A DNA stretch of 64,000 nt from Calliopum simillimum (Eukaryota > Arthropoda > Insecta > Diptera > Lauxaniidae): contig OX638371.1 in the NCBI GenBank assembly GCA_951812925.1, positions 111,499,124 through 111,563,123 on the forward strand. The letters run 5' to 3'. The translations under genes and the position numbers were made by a program. The stretch's first letter is position 1, and every line of letters starts with the position of its first letter. The notes beneath the pieces are model-generated. The model was not told the DNA's origin and ran no database searches. It worked only from the letters and a program-made list of their open reading frames with translations. Positions 45,960 through 56,520 of this stretch are shown piece after piece.

Positions 45960-47095
45960 TTTAGCTCCCAGAGGCTTCTTTACCTTATCCTGTACACGTC
46001 ATATATGTCTTGAGTCCACATCTAAGGTAACTCAATTAATGCAACAATTTTTGGTTTATCTCTCTTAAAAAGAAATCATATAAAAATATTTATTCAACTT
46101 GATCCCACGAAAAAAAAAAAAATTAAAACCACTTTGCGCCCAGTTAAAGAAGCTCGCCCCAAATTTGTATTCCTCAGTGTGTGCCTGTGTGTGTGTTCTC
46201 TGCGCTATTCCCAGAAAAATCATTCGCACTCCCCAACATTTTCAAAGTGCGAAAACATCAAACAAAAATTTTTTTGTTTGTTTCACTGCCAATGGGCACT
46301 AAAAATTTAACAACAACACAAAAAGCAGCTACAACAACAATAACAACAAAAATGTTGCCACCAAAAAAAACATGTTAGAGATCATTACAAAAGCAACAAT
46401 TTAACAAGATGCCAAAATAAGCAACAACAACAACAACACAAACAGTGTTTTTTGTTGTATTTGGCCGTCTGTCGCTGTTGTTTGGATCTTGTAAACAGTT
46501 TGTGTGTGTTTGTGTGGGTGTACCCCAATATATATTGTATGTTTGTGTGTTGTTGTCTTTGTGGCATTGTGCGGTTTTCCAGTAAAATAACAAATCATAA
46601 AAATCTCATAGACCACCTTTGTGCCACGCACGGCTAGGGGAGTACCCCTACCGCTCAGCTCACCCCCCTCCCACACTCACTGTTCTTTTTTCTTGTTATA
46701 TGTGCGGTTGTGATTTCAATTGTAAGTAAATCCGCTTCAGATTAACTTCAGTTGAATTCTCTTTGTGTAGAATTTTATTACACTTTTTTCCAAAGAATGC
46801 AAAAGATCAGTCAAAGTAGCGATAGTCTAATTGTTTTTTAAAAATATTTCCAATATAAACAAGAGTTTTTATACATATACATATACATATGAACACAGAA
46901 CAGACGGAATGAAAACGTCATCAAATTATATGGAATAAATTTTTGCTCTCGCGGTTTTCCGTTTCTTTTATTTTATACAGTTTTTGTGCATTTTTTGTTC
47001 AGCAAAAGTATTGAGTTATTTTTCTTAGGATAACTCCTACCAGTCAAAAAAGCATCAAATTTATCATGTACTTAGTTACCTTTTGCATGGAATTT
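45960..47095. other. Spacer with CAA/GTG simple repeats
   Basis: ACAACAACAACAACACAAAC near 46423 and TGTGTGTGTTTGTGTGGGTG near 46500 account for the overlapping frames on both strands. TACATATACATATACATATG occurs near 46872. No gene seen. Confidence 0.45.
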
Positions 47096-47104
47096 TTTCC
47101 CGAA

Positions 47105-47610
47105 ACATTCGAATGTAAAATGTCATGCGATAAAAAATTATTATGAGATAAAATTCACTTGAAGCAAAAATAAAATTTAAGAGAAATCCCATGAAATAAA
47201 AATCTCATGCTAGAAAAATAACATGCGATAAAAATTCTATCATTCTATATTAATCTCAAGTAAAAGCAAAACTAGGCAATCTCGAGGCTTTTCAAGATTT
47301 AAAATAACATAAGAAAGTGTTTTTAAACACAAATGCGTAAATGTAAAATGTTATGCGATAAAAATATTATAAGAGGAAAATCGCATGAAACAAAAGTAAA
47401 ATTTAAAAGAAATCTAATGGAATAAAACATTTGAGCTCAAATATGTAGAATCTGGTGGGTAAAATTTTTGTTTATCAGTTTTTGTGTAAGTTCTCGACAA
47501 ATATCTTATATTAAAATGTCATGCGATAAAATGCTGAAGGATAAATTTGAATCGAAAAAAATGTTCTCTTAACGTAATAATGTCATGTAATAAAAATTAT
47601 TTTAAAGGAA
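47105..47610. repeat. Degenerate satellite of CATGCGATAAAA units
   Basis: ATGTCATGCGATAAAA-type words recur (47120, 47222, 47350, 47517, 47581) with spacer words such as ATTTAAGAGAAATC and AAAATCTCATG. The design parallels the ATCATGAGAGAAAA satellite at 16325-16935, but the core word differs (GATAAAA against GAGAAAA). Confidence 0.5.
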
Positions 47611-49480
47611 CCAAAAATATTTGTGAGAAGTGCACGATGTGTGAAGAATGTTGCTCCAATTTAATCCTTTAATGAACAAAAAGAACCCTGCGCCTTAAGG
47701 TTTGGTCTGATCACATAAAAAAAAACCATAAGCACAGAAAAAATCTTTGATACAATATGAATTGGGTACGAAAATTTTATTTCTTTTTCAAATTTTACTT
47801 CTAAGTTTCATAAAATGAATTCGAAGGAACACAAAGCTCACTCAATATACCAAACTGCACAGCATCCAATCAACTTCTTGCTCACTTGACCATATGTGCT
47901 CCCCCAAACGCGCACAACGCTAAATTTGCAATTTTCGCGTTGGTCACACAACGTATTGCTGCAACCAACCAAGCAACCAATCTACCAAATCATTCAACCA
48001 ACCACTCAACGATGGCGCTTGACGATACCACCATAATCGTCTTAAAATGGCGAAAAAACGAAAAACAACTTCATCAGAACTCTACAGAGTAGTTCTACCT
48101 AGATACAGCCGTATTGTATTCCAGCATATGAATTGGTTTTTGTTGCTGTTGTTGCAACTTGAATACGCTTTTTTATTTGATTGTCTGTTGCGCTGCTGGT
48201 AAATGACAACAACGAAAGCAACAAAAACTATAATCCACACCAGTTGAATTTGCGCACAGTGCAACAAAATGACAAAGAATTTAAAGAAGAACCTAAATCT
48301 TTGAAAATTAACATAGGCACTTAAAAATAAATTTCAAAATTGCTCTTAAAGCGCTGTTTGAAAGCTCTTTAGAGGTTCTTAGGTGAGTCTACAAACTGGT
48401 TCTAACTTCTAATTTCAAAAAGTCTTTGCTCACTTTTCTGTTAGTTGAAAACACTGTGCGTCATTCCTCAATTTGTCTGTTGCACATCAGCAACATGTCA
48501 TATGCGCAAGTGGCAGATTAACTCGACTCGTTACGAACACAATAGCATTTAGCTCCCAACTTCAATTTCATTTCTCTCACCCCTACTGTGAGCAACAGAG
48601 CCAGACGATGATATTGTCCGCATAGTATAGCAACTGCAACTATTTGTTGTATTCATCCAGTTCCACCAGCATTCCCCATGGAACGCATTCGACACCCGTA
48701 ATCCAATTACTGACAATAGTCTCCACTCCAGCCAACCTACTGTTATTATGGTTTTATACTCATGGTCGGTTGATTCGCGCAGTGCTGTTTTTGCACACAT
48801 GATGGCCATGGGATGGAGATGCGTTGTGCGTTTATGGCATAGTGAATCCGTTTTGTGTATTATGGCCTGGGCTTTATGTCAGCATCAAATCTACCGAGAG
48901 ACATGATTAGTTTCACAAACAATTGAATGCGTAGCGTAGCACTATATGCGTATGGATGGATGTAGTTGTTTTTGCAGTAACTGTGCTGCTATCCTTGCCA
49001 CCACCATATGTGGGTTTGCGTAGATTTACGTTTTGGTCCAGCAGCAGCAGCAACTGCAAAGATATGTCGCTTTTGGGTAACAACACAATCAACAGCATCA
49101 GTCTACTTCATTGGTCATCCCAAAGCAGCTTGGTTCAAGTGTGGCAGATTACGACCGTTTTGATGCCAGTGGAATTACGTGCTAAACAGTGTTTCTTTCA
49201 TCTTGTCCCCCTCCCCTCCCATAGCAACAACTAATCGATTAAAGCTGATGAGCAGTGCAACCACTTTGTAGCCACTCAGTTAAATTATGCTGGACATCAA
49301 CTTACGCATCTCGCTACCTAGTGCTTTTTGGGCGCTGCAATTATTCGCATGTTATGAATTTTGTTGATCGGATTTGAAATGTTTATTTTTGTGGCTTTTT
49401 TTTATTGCCAAATTTTAGGCACTTTATAATGGGGTTGTATGCTGCGAAGTTATTATCAGTTAAGCTGTTTTGAGTAGAGT
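47611..49480. other. Spacer, no gene seen
   Basis: Comparatively GC-balanced between 48540 and 49240, with frames of 86-92 codons on both strands but no domain. AGCAGCAGCAGCAACTGC lies near 49040. I cannot support an exon. Confidence 0.4.
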
Positions 49481-49483
49481 AGA

Positions 49484-49557
49484 GTAAGAGTAAGGAGTAA
49501 GGAGTAAGGAGTAAGGAGTAAGGAGTAAGGAGTAAGGAGTAAGGAGTAAGGAGTAAG
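49484..49557 (+). repeat. GTAAGGA heptanucleotide tandem repeat
   Basis: About nine perfect copies of GTAAGGA after an AGTAGAGTAGAGTAAGA lead-in. Pure heptamer repeats are uncommon. There is no sign it is telomeric. Confidence 0.95.
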
Positions 49558-49629
49558 AGCAAGAGTAGAATAGATAGGGAAGGGGGTTTTGCAGGGGAGG
49601 GAAGGGTATGGTGTGCAAGTAGATAACTA

Positions 49630-49646
49630 TAAGAGGGCGCTAGCGT
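49630..49646 (+). promoter_or_regulatory. CTCF-like motif, second
   Basis: TAAGAGGGCGCTAGCG matches the core AGRKGGCGCTA of the CTCF motif, but the upstream CCA half is not conserved. Weaker than the match at 38251 and in the same orientation. Confidence 0.3.
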
Positions 49647-50111
49647 GAAAACAACAGTTTCTTGTTATTTTTTAATGCGATATTAGGGCTCAAAGCCCTA
49701 GTATACTCTCTGGATCTTGACTTTATTTTATGTGCCTGTGTTTTTTTTTTCTCTGCACAACATTTCTCTCGAATGTTCAATCTAACATTTTCTAGGGAGC
49801 TCCCATACCAAATCAAAAATTTCCACATCGCCAGGAGAGAGAAAAAATATTTACCGACCTCCATTATTTTTCACTCCCCAACATTTTTCTCGAACGGATT
49901 TATCTTTTCACTCCTTAATGGAACTATCATACAAAATTTAAATAATATTGGATTTTATCATGTTTCCAAAACAGTCTGAGACAAATTTTTCTCATGATAA
50001 GGCATAATAGGAGATCCAGTTGTACATATTCACCCCATAGATCCTGTTGGAAGATAAAAAATTCCTGAAATATCCAATATCGCAACTATCTATGTAGAAT
50101 GAATGGCACTG

Positions 50112-50230
50112 CATAGGGTAAAGCAGTGCAATGTTGGTTTGACTACAGTGCAATTATCTTGTGTAATGAAATTTCAAATAGCTATTATTATTGTAAAGAT
50201 CAAATGATTTAAAATAAGGTTATTTCAAAG
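50112..50230 (+). repeat. Dispersed repeat R3, copy 1
   Basis: GTAAAGCAGTGCAATGTTGG and TTTGACTACAGTGCAAT are followed by ATGAAATTTCAAATAGCTAT and AAGATCAAATGATTTAAAAT. Similar ordered words occur at 61535-61740, and the first part is found inverted at 62530-62573. Function and class unknown. Confidence 0.45.
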
Positions 50231-51346
50231 AGATGGCTGAATTTTGAAAAGAACACAAGTTTAAAATTTCACTAAACAAGAGGTATTAATATATTTTGCA
50301 TATCTTTCCTACGATTTCCCAATGGTTTTAAGATAATACATTCATATAAAGCCTAGCAACATGACTAACCCCACAGAAGAGTACATTCACCATGTTGCCC
50401 ATAACTATACCCTACTGCAGCCATATATAAAAATGAAAACGAGAAAATTAATTTCCCTGAAAATTCCCACAGATTTGTATCAATTCAAGTGTTGCTGCTC
50501 AACACGACGATGATGACAACAACACTGCGTTTTCCTATGACAACGGATAGAAGAGGATGAATCCTTGCAGCATCCTTGTATTTTCAGTTGCCAAAAACTA
50601 CAAATGTCACCAATACACTTGACTACCTTCATGGCTACAAAAGCTGACGCGCACAGCAACATTTGCAATTTAAAGAGGAACAGCTGCACTAACGCTTCCA
50701 AGGACCCCAGACTCATCATACAGTTTAATCCGGTGTGTAGAAAATGGCAAATACTAAAAAACACAGCACTAAAGTACACAATTTCAAATCATGTTCGCAA
50801 GTGTTGCCCATGCAAAACATTCTACATGTTGTCTATATTTTGTCGTTGTTGTTGTTGTTGTTGCTATTCCATTTGGTTGCCTGTCCTATTGCTGCTGTTG
50901 CAATGTTGCAAGGTACCAACGTCGCCAACTTGAAACACAGCAATGACGCTGCGTTGCGCCTCCTGTGTATCAGCCAAAAAATCAATTTTGGCAATCGACC
51001 AAAAATGCAAAAATCCTTCGAAGGCTTCAAATTTACTCGTACCCAAAAGAAAAGCAACAAAAAATTGGCAAAAAAAATTAAGCAAAAACAACAACAATTG
51101 AAAAACGAGTCGAATTTCTAAAAAGTTGCAGTTGAATGTTACATCCTTCTCCTCCATGTAGTGTAGTCCTTATTCTTCTTCTCTTGTTGTTTGTTTGCTT
51201 TGCGTTTAGTGTCTGCGCTTGGCCTGGTCTAATTTCTTGGTCATCATGATGGCACCAAAGCACATTTGTTTTTTGTTGTTGTTGTTGTGTTACTTGTTAC
51301 TCGTCATTTCAACAACAAAATGTTGATGATAACAACAACAGAAATA
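50231..51346. other. Spacer with overlapping open frames
   Basis: Frames of 97-125 codons overlap on both strands at 50480-51157, driven by TTGTTGTTGTTGTTGTTGCT near 50849 and A-rich tracts near 51050-51090. None shows a domain. Not called as genes. Confidence 0.4.
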
Positions 51347-52460
51347 AGGTGACCAGGCGCATTTCCTCAATCAAAAATTTACAGTTTAAGTTGAATGCGT
51401 TTTTTTCCTCTTATAAAACCGTGAAACACAAAATTCTGAATGAGATCTCGATTTCTTGTCTTAACTTATTTAGGGTCGCTGATTCCGAATCCGTTTTTTC
51501 CTATCAGTTCTGAGATCGCCAAAAATGGGGTTTCTTACCCTTTTTTGGAGAGAATATGGTATACCCAACTTCCAATATTCTTGATGACTTAGTGAAATTT
51601 TTTTCTTCAAGTAGTAATTTCCTTGAACCCCGTTATTGCCTTTTCGGGGTATTTTACAGGCCCCTATTTGAGAATTTGGCCATAGCAGGTAAACACTCCT
51701 GAAAACTAACAAGGCCTATTGAAGAAAAATGTTCCCCATAGTAAAATAATAAGGGTTAGATACTAAAGTCAACCATATAGGGTGTATGGTCATCTTAAAA
51801 TCGTTACTTTATATGGTTGACGCCTTCAGTGACCCTAACTATTTTTCTATGGGGAACATTTTTCTTGAACGGACCTTGATAGTTTTCTGAACCATTTACA
51901 TGCTATGGCCAAATACTCAAAAACTGTCGTACCAAATACCCCAAAGAGGGTCAGGGGAAATTGTTACTTGAGGAAAAAATTTCTGGGTTCACCTCTTATT
52001 AAGTCATCAAAAATGTTGGAATTAATTTCAACAGACTATTGGGCATACCAAATTCTCTCCAAAAACAAGGAGTAACAAACCCTATTTTCGCCGATCTCAG
52101 AGCTGATAGGAAAAAACGGATTCAGTATCAGCGACTCTAAATAAGTCAAGATTCAGAATTTTGTTTTTCACAGTTTTATAAGAGGCAAAAATCTTATTTA
52201 AACTGATTTTAACAGATTTTTGGACAGATCAAATTCACTCCAAAAAAAGAGGTAAGACACCCCATTTGCGGCGATCTTTAACTTAATAGAAAAACGAACA
52301 GATTCGGAATCAGCGAACCTAAAATAGTCAAATAAAGTTAACGAGATCTTATTCAGATTATTTTTCACTCAATTTGTTGTACTTTGTTATTATCGAGCAT
52401 TACAAAAATCACATAAATATTTAAAAACTTTAAGGCGTGAAAAATACACATGGTCACCCT
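51347..52460. mobile_element. 1.1 kb fold-back with duplicated arm segment
   Basis: Outer ends AGGTGACCA (51347) and TGGTCACCCT (52460) are inverted. Arms pair through CCTCTTATAAAACCGTGAAA (51406) with its near complement at about 52165-52190, and TCGCTGATTCCGAATCCGTT (51476) with the block near 52110-52135. The centre at about 51790 is AAAGTCAACCATATAGGGTG. Beyond the right arm, 52215-52365 repeats 52030-52175 in the same orientation (CCAAATTCTCTCCAAAAACA against ATCAAATTCACTCCAAAAAA). No coding capacity is seen. Confidence 0.8.
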
Positions 52461-53546
52461 GTAACATAACACCTTTTCAACACTAACGAGCCACAACACT
52501 TCAATTGTCTGTAAGTCCAACCAACACACTTGCCATCTGTCTTTTTGTCCAGTTCAGCCGCGCCGTATGCGCAACACCATCTCTTGAGTGCTGTTATTCA
52601 TTTTTGGCGCCCCTACGGCTTTAGACAACAACATTCAATGGTCCTCCTGCTCCTCCTGATGACTGTTTGTTTGCTTGCTTGGCGAGCTAAATGTCTGACT
52701 GGCTGGTTGGAGTTTTGTGCTTTGAATATCGTAATAGGTCAGTGACAATGGCGCTTGTTGGTGTAAATCTTGATTTGTGCCTCCGGAGCCAACAACGCGT
52801 ATCACACATCTCGGTTCGTTACAATTTGGAACCAGGTATATGACTGAATTGTGCCTTCAATGAGGTCGATCTTCTTTTTTTGTAAATTTTTTTCTTTATT
52901 GACTTTAGCCACCACCAGTGTTGTCTGTGTTGATTTCAAAATGAATTTCTCATTCGTGTGTCATATCGAATGTTGGCAATGAATCAACCCGTTAAACGAC
53001 CCAACTACTGTATAAATGGAGAAAAAAAATCGAAAATCGAAACTATTTAGGCCCTACGGCCTCTTTCTCGTAGTATTGCGTTGATTGTTTTGCTCTGCTG
53101 TGTGCTGTTGCGCGCATAACAAGCGGCAACAGCTTGCAACTCGTGCAGGTGGTAAACTGGGGGGTGAGACGGTGTTACCTACCATGCACACGTAAGGGAC
53201 GTGCTCAATTTCGTATTTCTATGATTAAATTTATGTGCATCATCACTGATGGGTCTGTGTGATAAAAAAAAAGTTGCAAAGTTTCAAAATGGTTTGCTTA
53301 GCCTGATGAAGATAAAGTTGTGTGGATTGGTTTTTCTAAAAAAAATGCTTCCGAGGCAGTAAAAGTTGCAAGTAAAAATTAAAGAATAACTGTGGACAAT
53401 GCAGTTGCTTTATGCGCTTTGAAGCCAATAACAACTTCAGTCGTCGGATTCTAATCAAAAAACATATTTTTCAATGCAACGAAAAATTGCTTTATATATT
53501 GCTTACAATAGCTCAGAAGTCTTAGAAAAACTTGTTCCACATTTAT
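52461..53546. other. Spacer, no gene seen
   Basis: Short frames only. GTTGCGCGCATAACAAG near 53107 is a CG-rich patch. No repeat shared with other parts of the window was recognised. Confidence 0.45.
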
Positions 53547-53554
53547 AATCAAAA

Positions 53555-55113
53555 CAGGGTTTGACCTGCTGACTATAAAATAGCTATAGCAACGAAAATT
53601 TGCTGAACTGTGCTGCGTCAGTTATTGTGTTTTACATTTTGGGCTTACTGCTTGCTGTGCTTTTTTTCAGCGAACGAAGTCAAAGCAGTTCAAGCAAGCA
53701 CAATTTTGTTTTTGTGCTCTGCTATTGCTTTTGTTATTGAAAATAGCAAAGTTTTAACCAAGCAAGCACAAACACGAAGCGAAGCGTAACTCCGATTGTG
53801 CTTTTGCTTTTTGTTTAACTCGGCTGTCCGCACTTCCACTTTTCGCTGTACACAGCAAAAGCAACCTTCAGGATTGCCACATGTTTTTTTTTTTTTTTGT
53901 AAAATTTGTTTAAACCATACATCTTAAAAAAAAAATAAATTTTAGTCTTTAAGCGTTTAGATAAACTTTTAAAAAATCCAACATATTTTTTAGGGTTGCC
54001 ACCTGGTTTTTTCAATAAAATCAAAATTTTTTTTCAATTAATGGCTAAAATCATCACTTTCTCTCTATAAATTGACATCTTGGGTCCAAAAACGACGAAA
54101 CAAAAATTTAGGGTTGCCATATTAGGGTTGCCAGACGTTTGTTTGCAAAATTGCATTCCTCTGTCAACTTTTTTTATTGAAAGTTATAGAATCGACCCAA
54201 AAACCCATAGCAAATTTTTTGGGGTTGCCACCTGGTTTTTTTATTAAAATTTTTTTTCAATAATTTGCTAAAATCATCATTTTCTCTCTATAATGACATG
54301 TTGGATCCAAAAACAACGTAACGAAAGTTTAGGGGTGCCATATTAGGGTTGCCAGACGTTTTTGTTCCTTTGTTTTTGGACCCAAGATGCCAATTTATAA
54401 AGAGAAAATGATGATTTTAGCAATTTATTGAAAGAAAATTTTGATTTTATTAAAAAAACCAGGTGGCAACCCTAAAAAAATTACTATGGGTTTTTGGTTC
54501 GATTCTATAACTTCTAATAAAGAAAGTTGACTAAGAAATGCAATTTTGCAAAAAAACTTCTGGCGACCCTAATATGGCAACCCTAAATTTTTGTTTCGTC
54601 GTTTTTGGACCCAAGATGCCAATTTATAGAGAAAAAATGATGATTTTAGCAATTTATTAAAAAAAATGTTGATTTTATTGAAAAAAAAACAGGTGGCAAC
54701 CCTAAAAAAATATGTTGGATTTTTTAAAAGTTTATCTAAGCGGTTTATGGCTAAAATTAAATTTTTTATTTTTAAATGTATGGTTTAAGCTAAATTTAAA
54801 AAAAAAAAAAACCAGGTGGCAACCTGACTGTTTTTGTTTCCTTTTGCTATAGCTTCGTTCTCTTTCGAAAAGCATAGCGGCAGCGAAGCAAACATTTTGA
54901 AATAATCGACTTTAACTGTAGCAGCAAGCAATCGGTTTTCGTAAAAGAGCTTCGGCTCTGCTACTGCTTATGAATTGAAAAAACAGCAAAGCACAGCAGA
55001 CAGTTCAATTTTAAATTTGTGCTTCGACTGTAGTGCTGTGCTGCGTATTTTTTGTACAGTCGCAGCACAGCAAATCAATAGGCTAAAAAATAGCTCAGCA
55101 AAATCAAACCCTG
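53555..55113. mobile_element. 1.56 kb hAT-type fold-back with perfect 8-bp target duplication
   Basis: Ends CAGGGTTTGA and TCAAACCCTG. Eight identical bases, AATCAAAA, flank both sides (53547-53554 and 55114-55121), the defining mark of hAT insertion. Outer arms hold GCTGTGCTGCG/AGCACAGCA-rich words. The inner part is built of a unit of roughly 110-130 bp with TTTTTGGACCCAAGATG, AGAGAAAATGATGATTTTAG and ACCAGGTGGCAACCCTAAA, present four times: two inverted copies left of centre (53992-54120, 54223-54343) and two direct copies to the right (54375-54480, 54600-54705). No transposase. A perfect target duplication indicates a fairly recent insertion. Confidence 0.92.
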
Positions 55114-55121
55114 AATCAAAA

Positions 55122-56090
55122 TCACTTGAACAATGAAAAACCAATTAACTTCCACTAACATTAGAACAAGGTGTAAAACTCAGAAATGTCCCATTACATA
55201 AACAGAAAATGCTTCTTACACTATTTTTAAGCTAATTCTGGAAGTTTTTATTCACATGTTTTTCCGAAGATTTCAAACACATTTCACATATATCAGAAAA
55301 TTTATTAATAATTCTGAAACTTTTGATTATATTTCATTAATTTCTTTTACATATAATGCTTTTGCATTTAAGTGTGTGTCAAAACCTTTCATCTATATCT
55401 CAAAACGTTTCAAAATGTATTGCAGAAATTTTCATTATGGCCTTAGAAATTTTCATTCAAGTTTCAGAAAAACTTTTTGTTCCTTAATTTTTCATAATTA
55501 TGTGTTAGAAAATGCACTGAGAGATTTATATGAAAATCGGTAGTTTACTTTTCATACTTTTGATTCTCTTTAGTATTGATTTTAAATTTTGTTGGTATTA
55601 AACTCCGTTTTTTTTTTCAAAAAAGTTTGAAATTTATGCCAAAAGAAGTATAAAATTTATTCCAAAATAGTTTAAAATTAATGCTTTTCTTGGCATTGTT
55701 CTATATAAATACTTTTTGGTTTTAAAATTAAACTAAAATTTTTATTGTGTATATGACTAAAAGTTCAATTAAAAATTAATTTTTAGCTAAATTTAATTTC
55801 AGAAGTTTTTTATGATAAAAACACTTTGCTTATTTTAAATTTTTTAAGAATGATAGCTTTGATTTTCAGTTTAACAAAATAATTTGTTATCCCATTTTGG
55901 TAGAGTAGAGCCGTCTTTCTTAGAAAATTGAAAATAAATAGTGTTTTTTGTTATGGAATACTTCCAGAACTTCTACCCTGCAGGACCACGGACCGTTCCA
56001 AAACTTGATTGCAAGCTACTCCATGGGAGAAACCGACCAGCCCAAATTCTGGTCCCATCACTTATAAAGTTCTATGTACGTTTCACATAG
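55122..56090. other. AT-rich spacer, no gene seen
   Basis: Rich in ATTTCA/TTTTCAT words (55250-55520). The 95-codon frame at 55256-55543 is derived from them and has no domain. Confidence 0.45.
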
Positions 56091-56094
56091 TTTG

Positions 56095-56520
56095 TCGTTG
56101 GGCGTAGCCAATTGTCTCCTTATGCATTACAATTGGACCAGAAATAGGTCAATTGTCTCTTTATGCATTACATTCGGACCAGAAAAAGGGAAATTTTTTT
56201 TTTATTTTTTTATAAATTTCAACAAATTTAATTTGAAATTCTAATTTTACACAAAAATGTCAAAAGGTTTCATAGCCGAATGTGCTAAAGAATTTGTTAT
56301 ATATTTCTGAGGAATTTGTTCCGGGTTCGAATCTCAGTGTGTATGAAATTTTTTTATTAATTTTTTTTTATTTTATACCTCGACTATGTTGGGCATATGT
56401 TTCATTTTCTGCTCCGAAGGCTCTTCAGACAAATTGCGTACAAATTAAAACAAATTTATAAATTGGAATTGAAAATCACCGAGTGGTGGATTTGAACCCG
56501 GGCTTCTGCAACTAAAAAAT
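56095..56520 (-). repeat. Tandem plus tRNA-like composite repeat, copy 2
   Basis: Inverted relative to copy 1. Two direct repeats (CAATTGTCTCYTTATGCATT with ACANTNGGACCAGAAA, at 56111 and 56150) are followed by GTTTCATAGCCGAATGTGCT and a tRNA-like block with B-box GGGTTCGAATCTC at about 56329. The shared spacer GCTCCGAAGGCTCTTCAGAC is next, and then the opposed tRNA-like block whose B-box reads GGTTCAAATCC on the minus strand (about 56490). The order of the tandem part relative to the tRNA-like pair differs from copy 1, so the element may be circularly permuted or one copy rearranged. Confidence 0.55.

Noticed and set aside
48540..49240. GC-balanced block as an exon cluster
   Set aside because: Frames of 86-92 codons occur on opposite strands with no domain and no consistent codon bias that I can judge by eye.
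50480..51157. Overlapping frames up to 125 codons on both strands
   Set aside because: Simple repeats (TTG/CAA, A-rich) explain their openness; no domain in either direction.
53992..54130. TTAGGG words as interstitial telomere repeats
   Set aside because: They are part of TTAGGGTTGCC within a hAT element, are not in tandem hexamers, and flies do not use TTAGGG telomeres.
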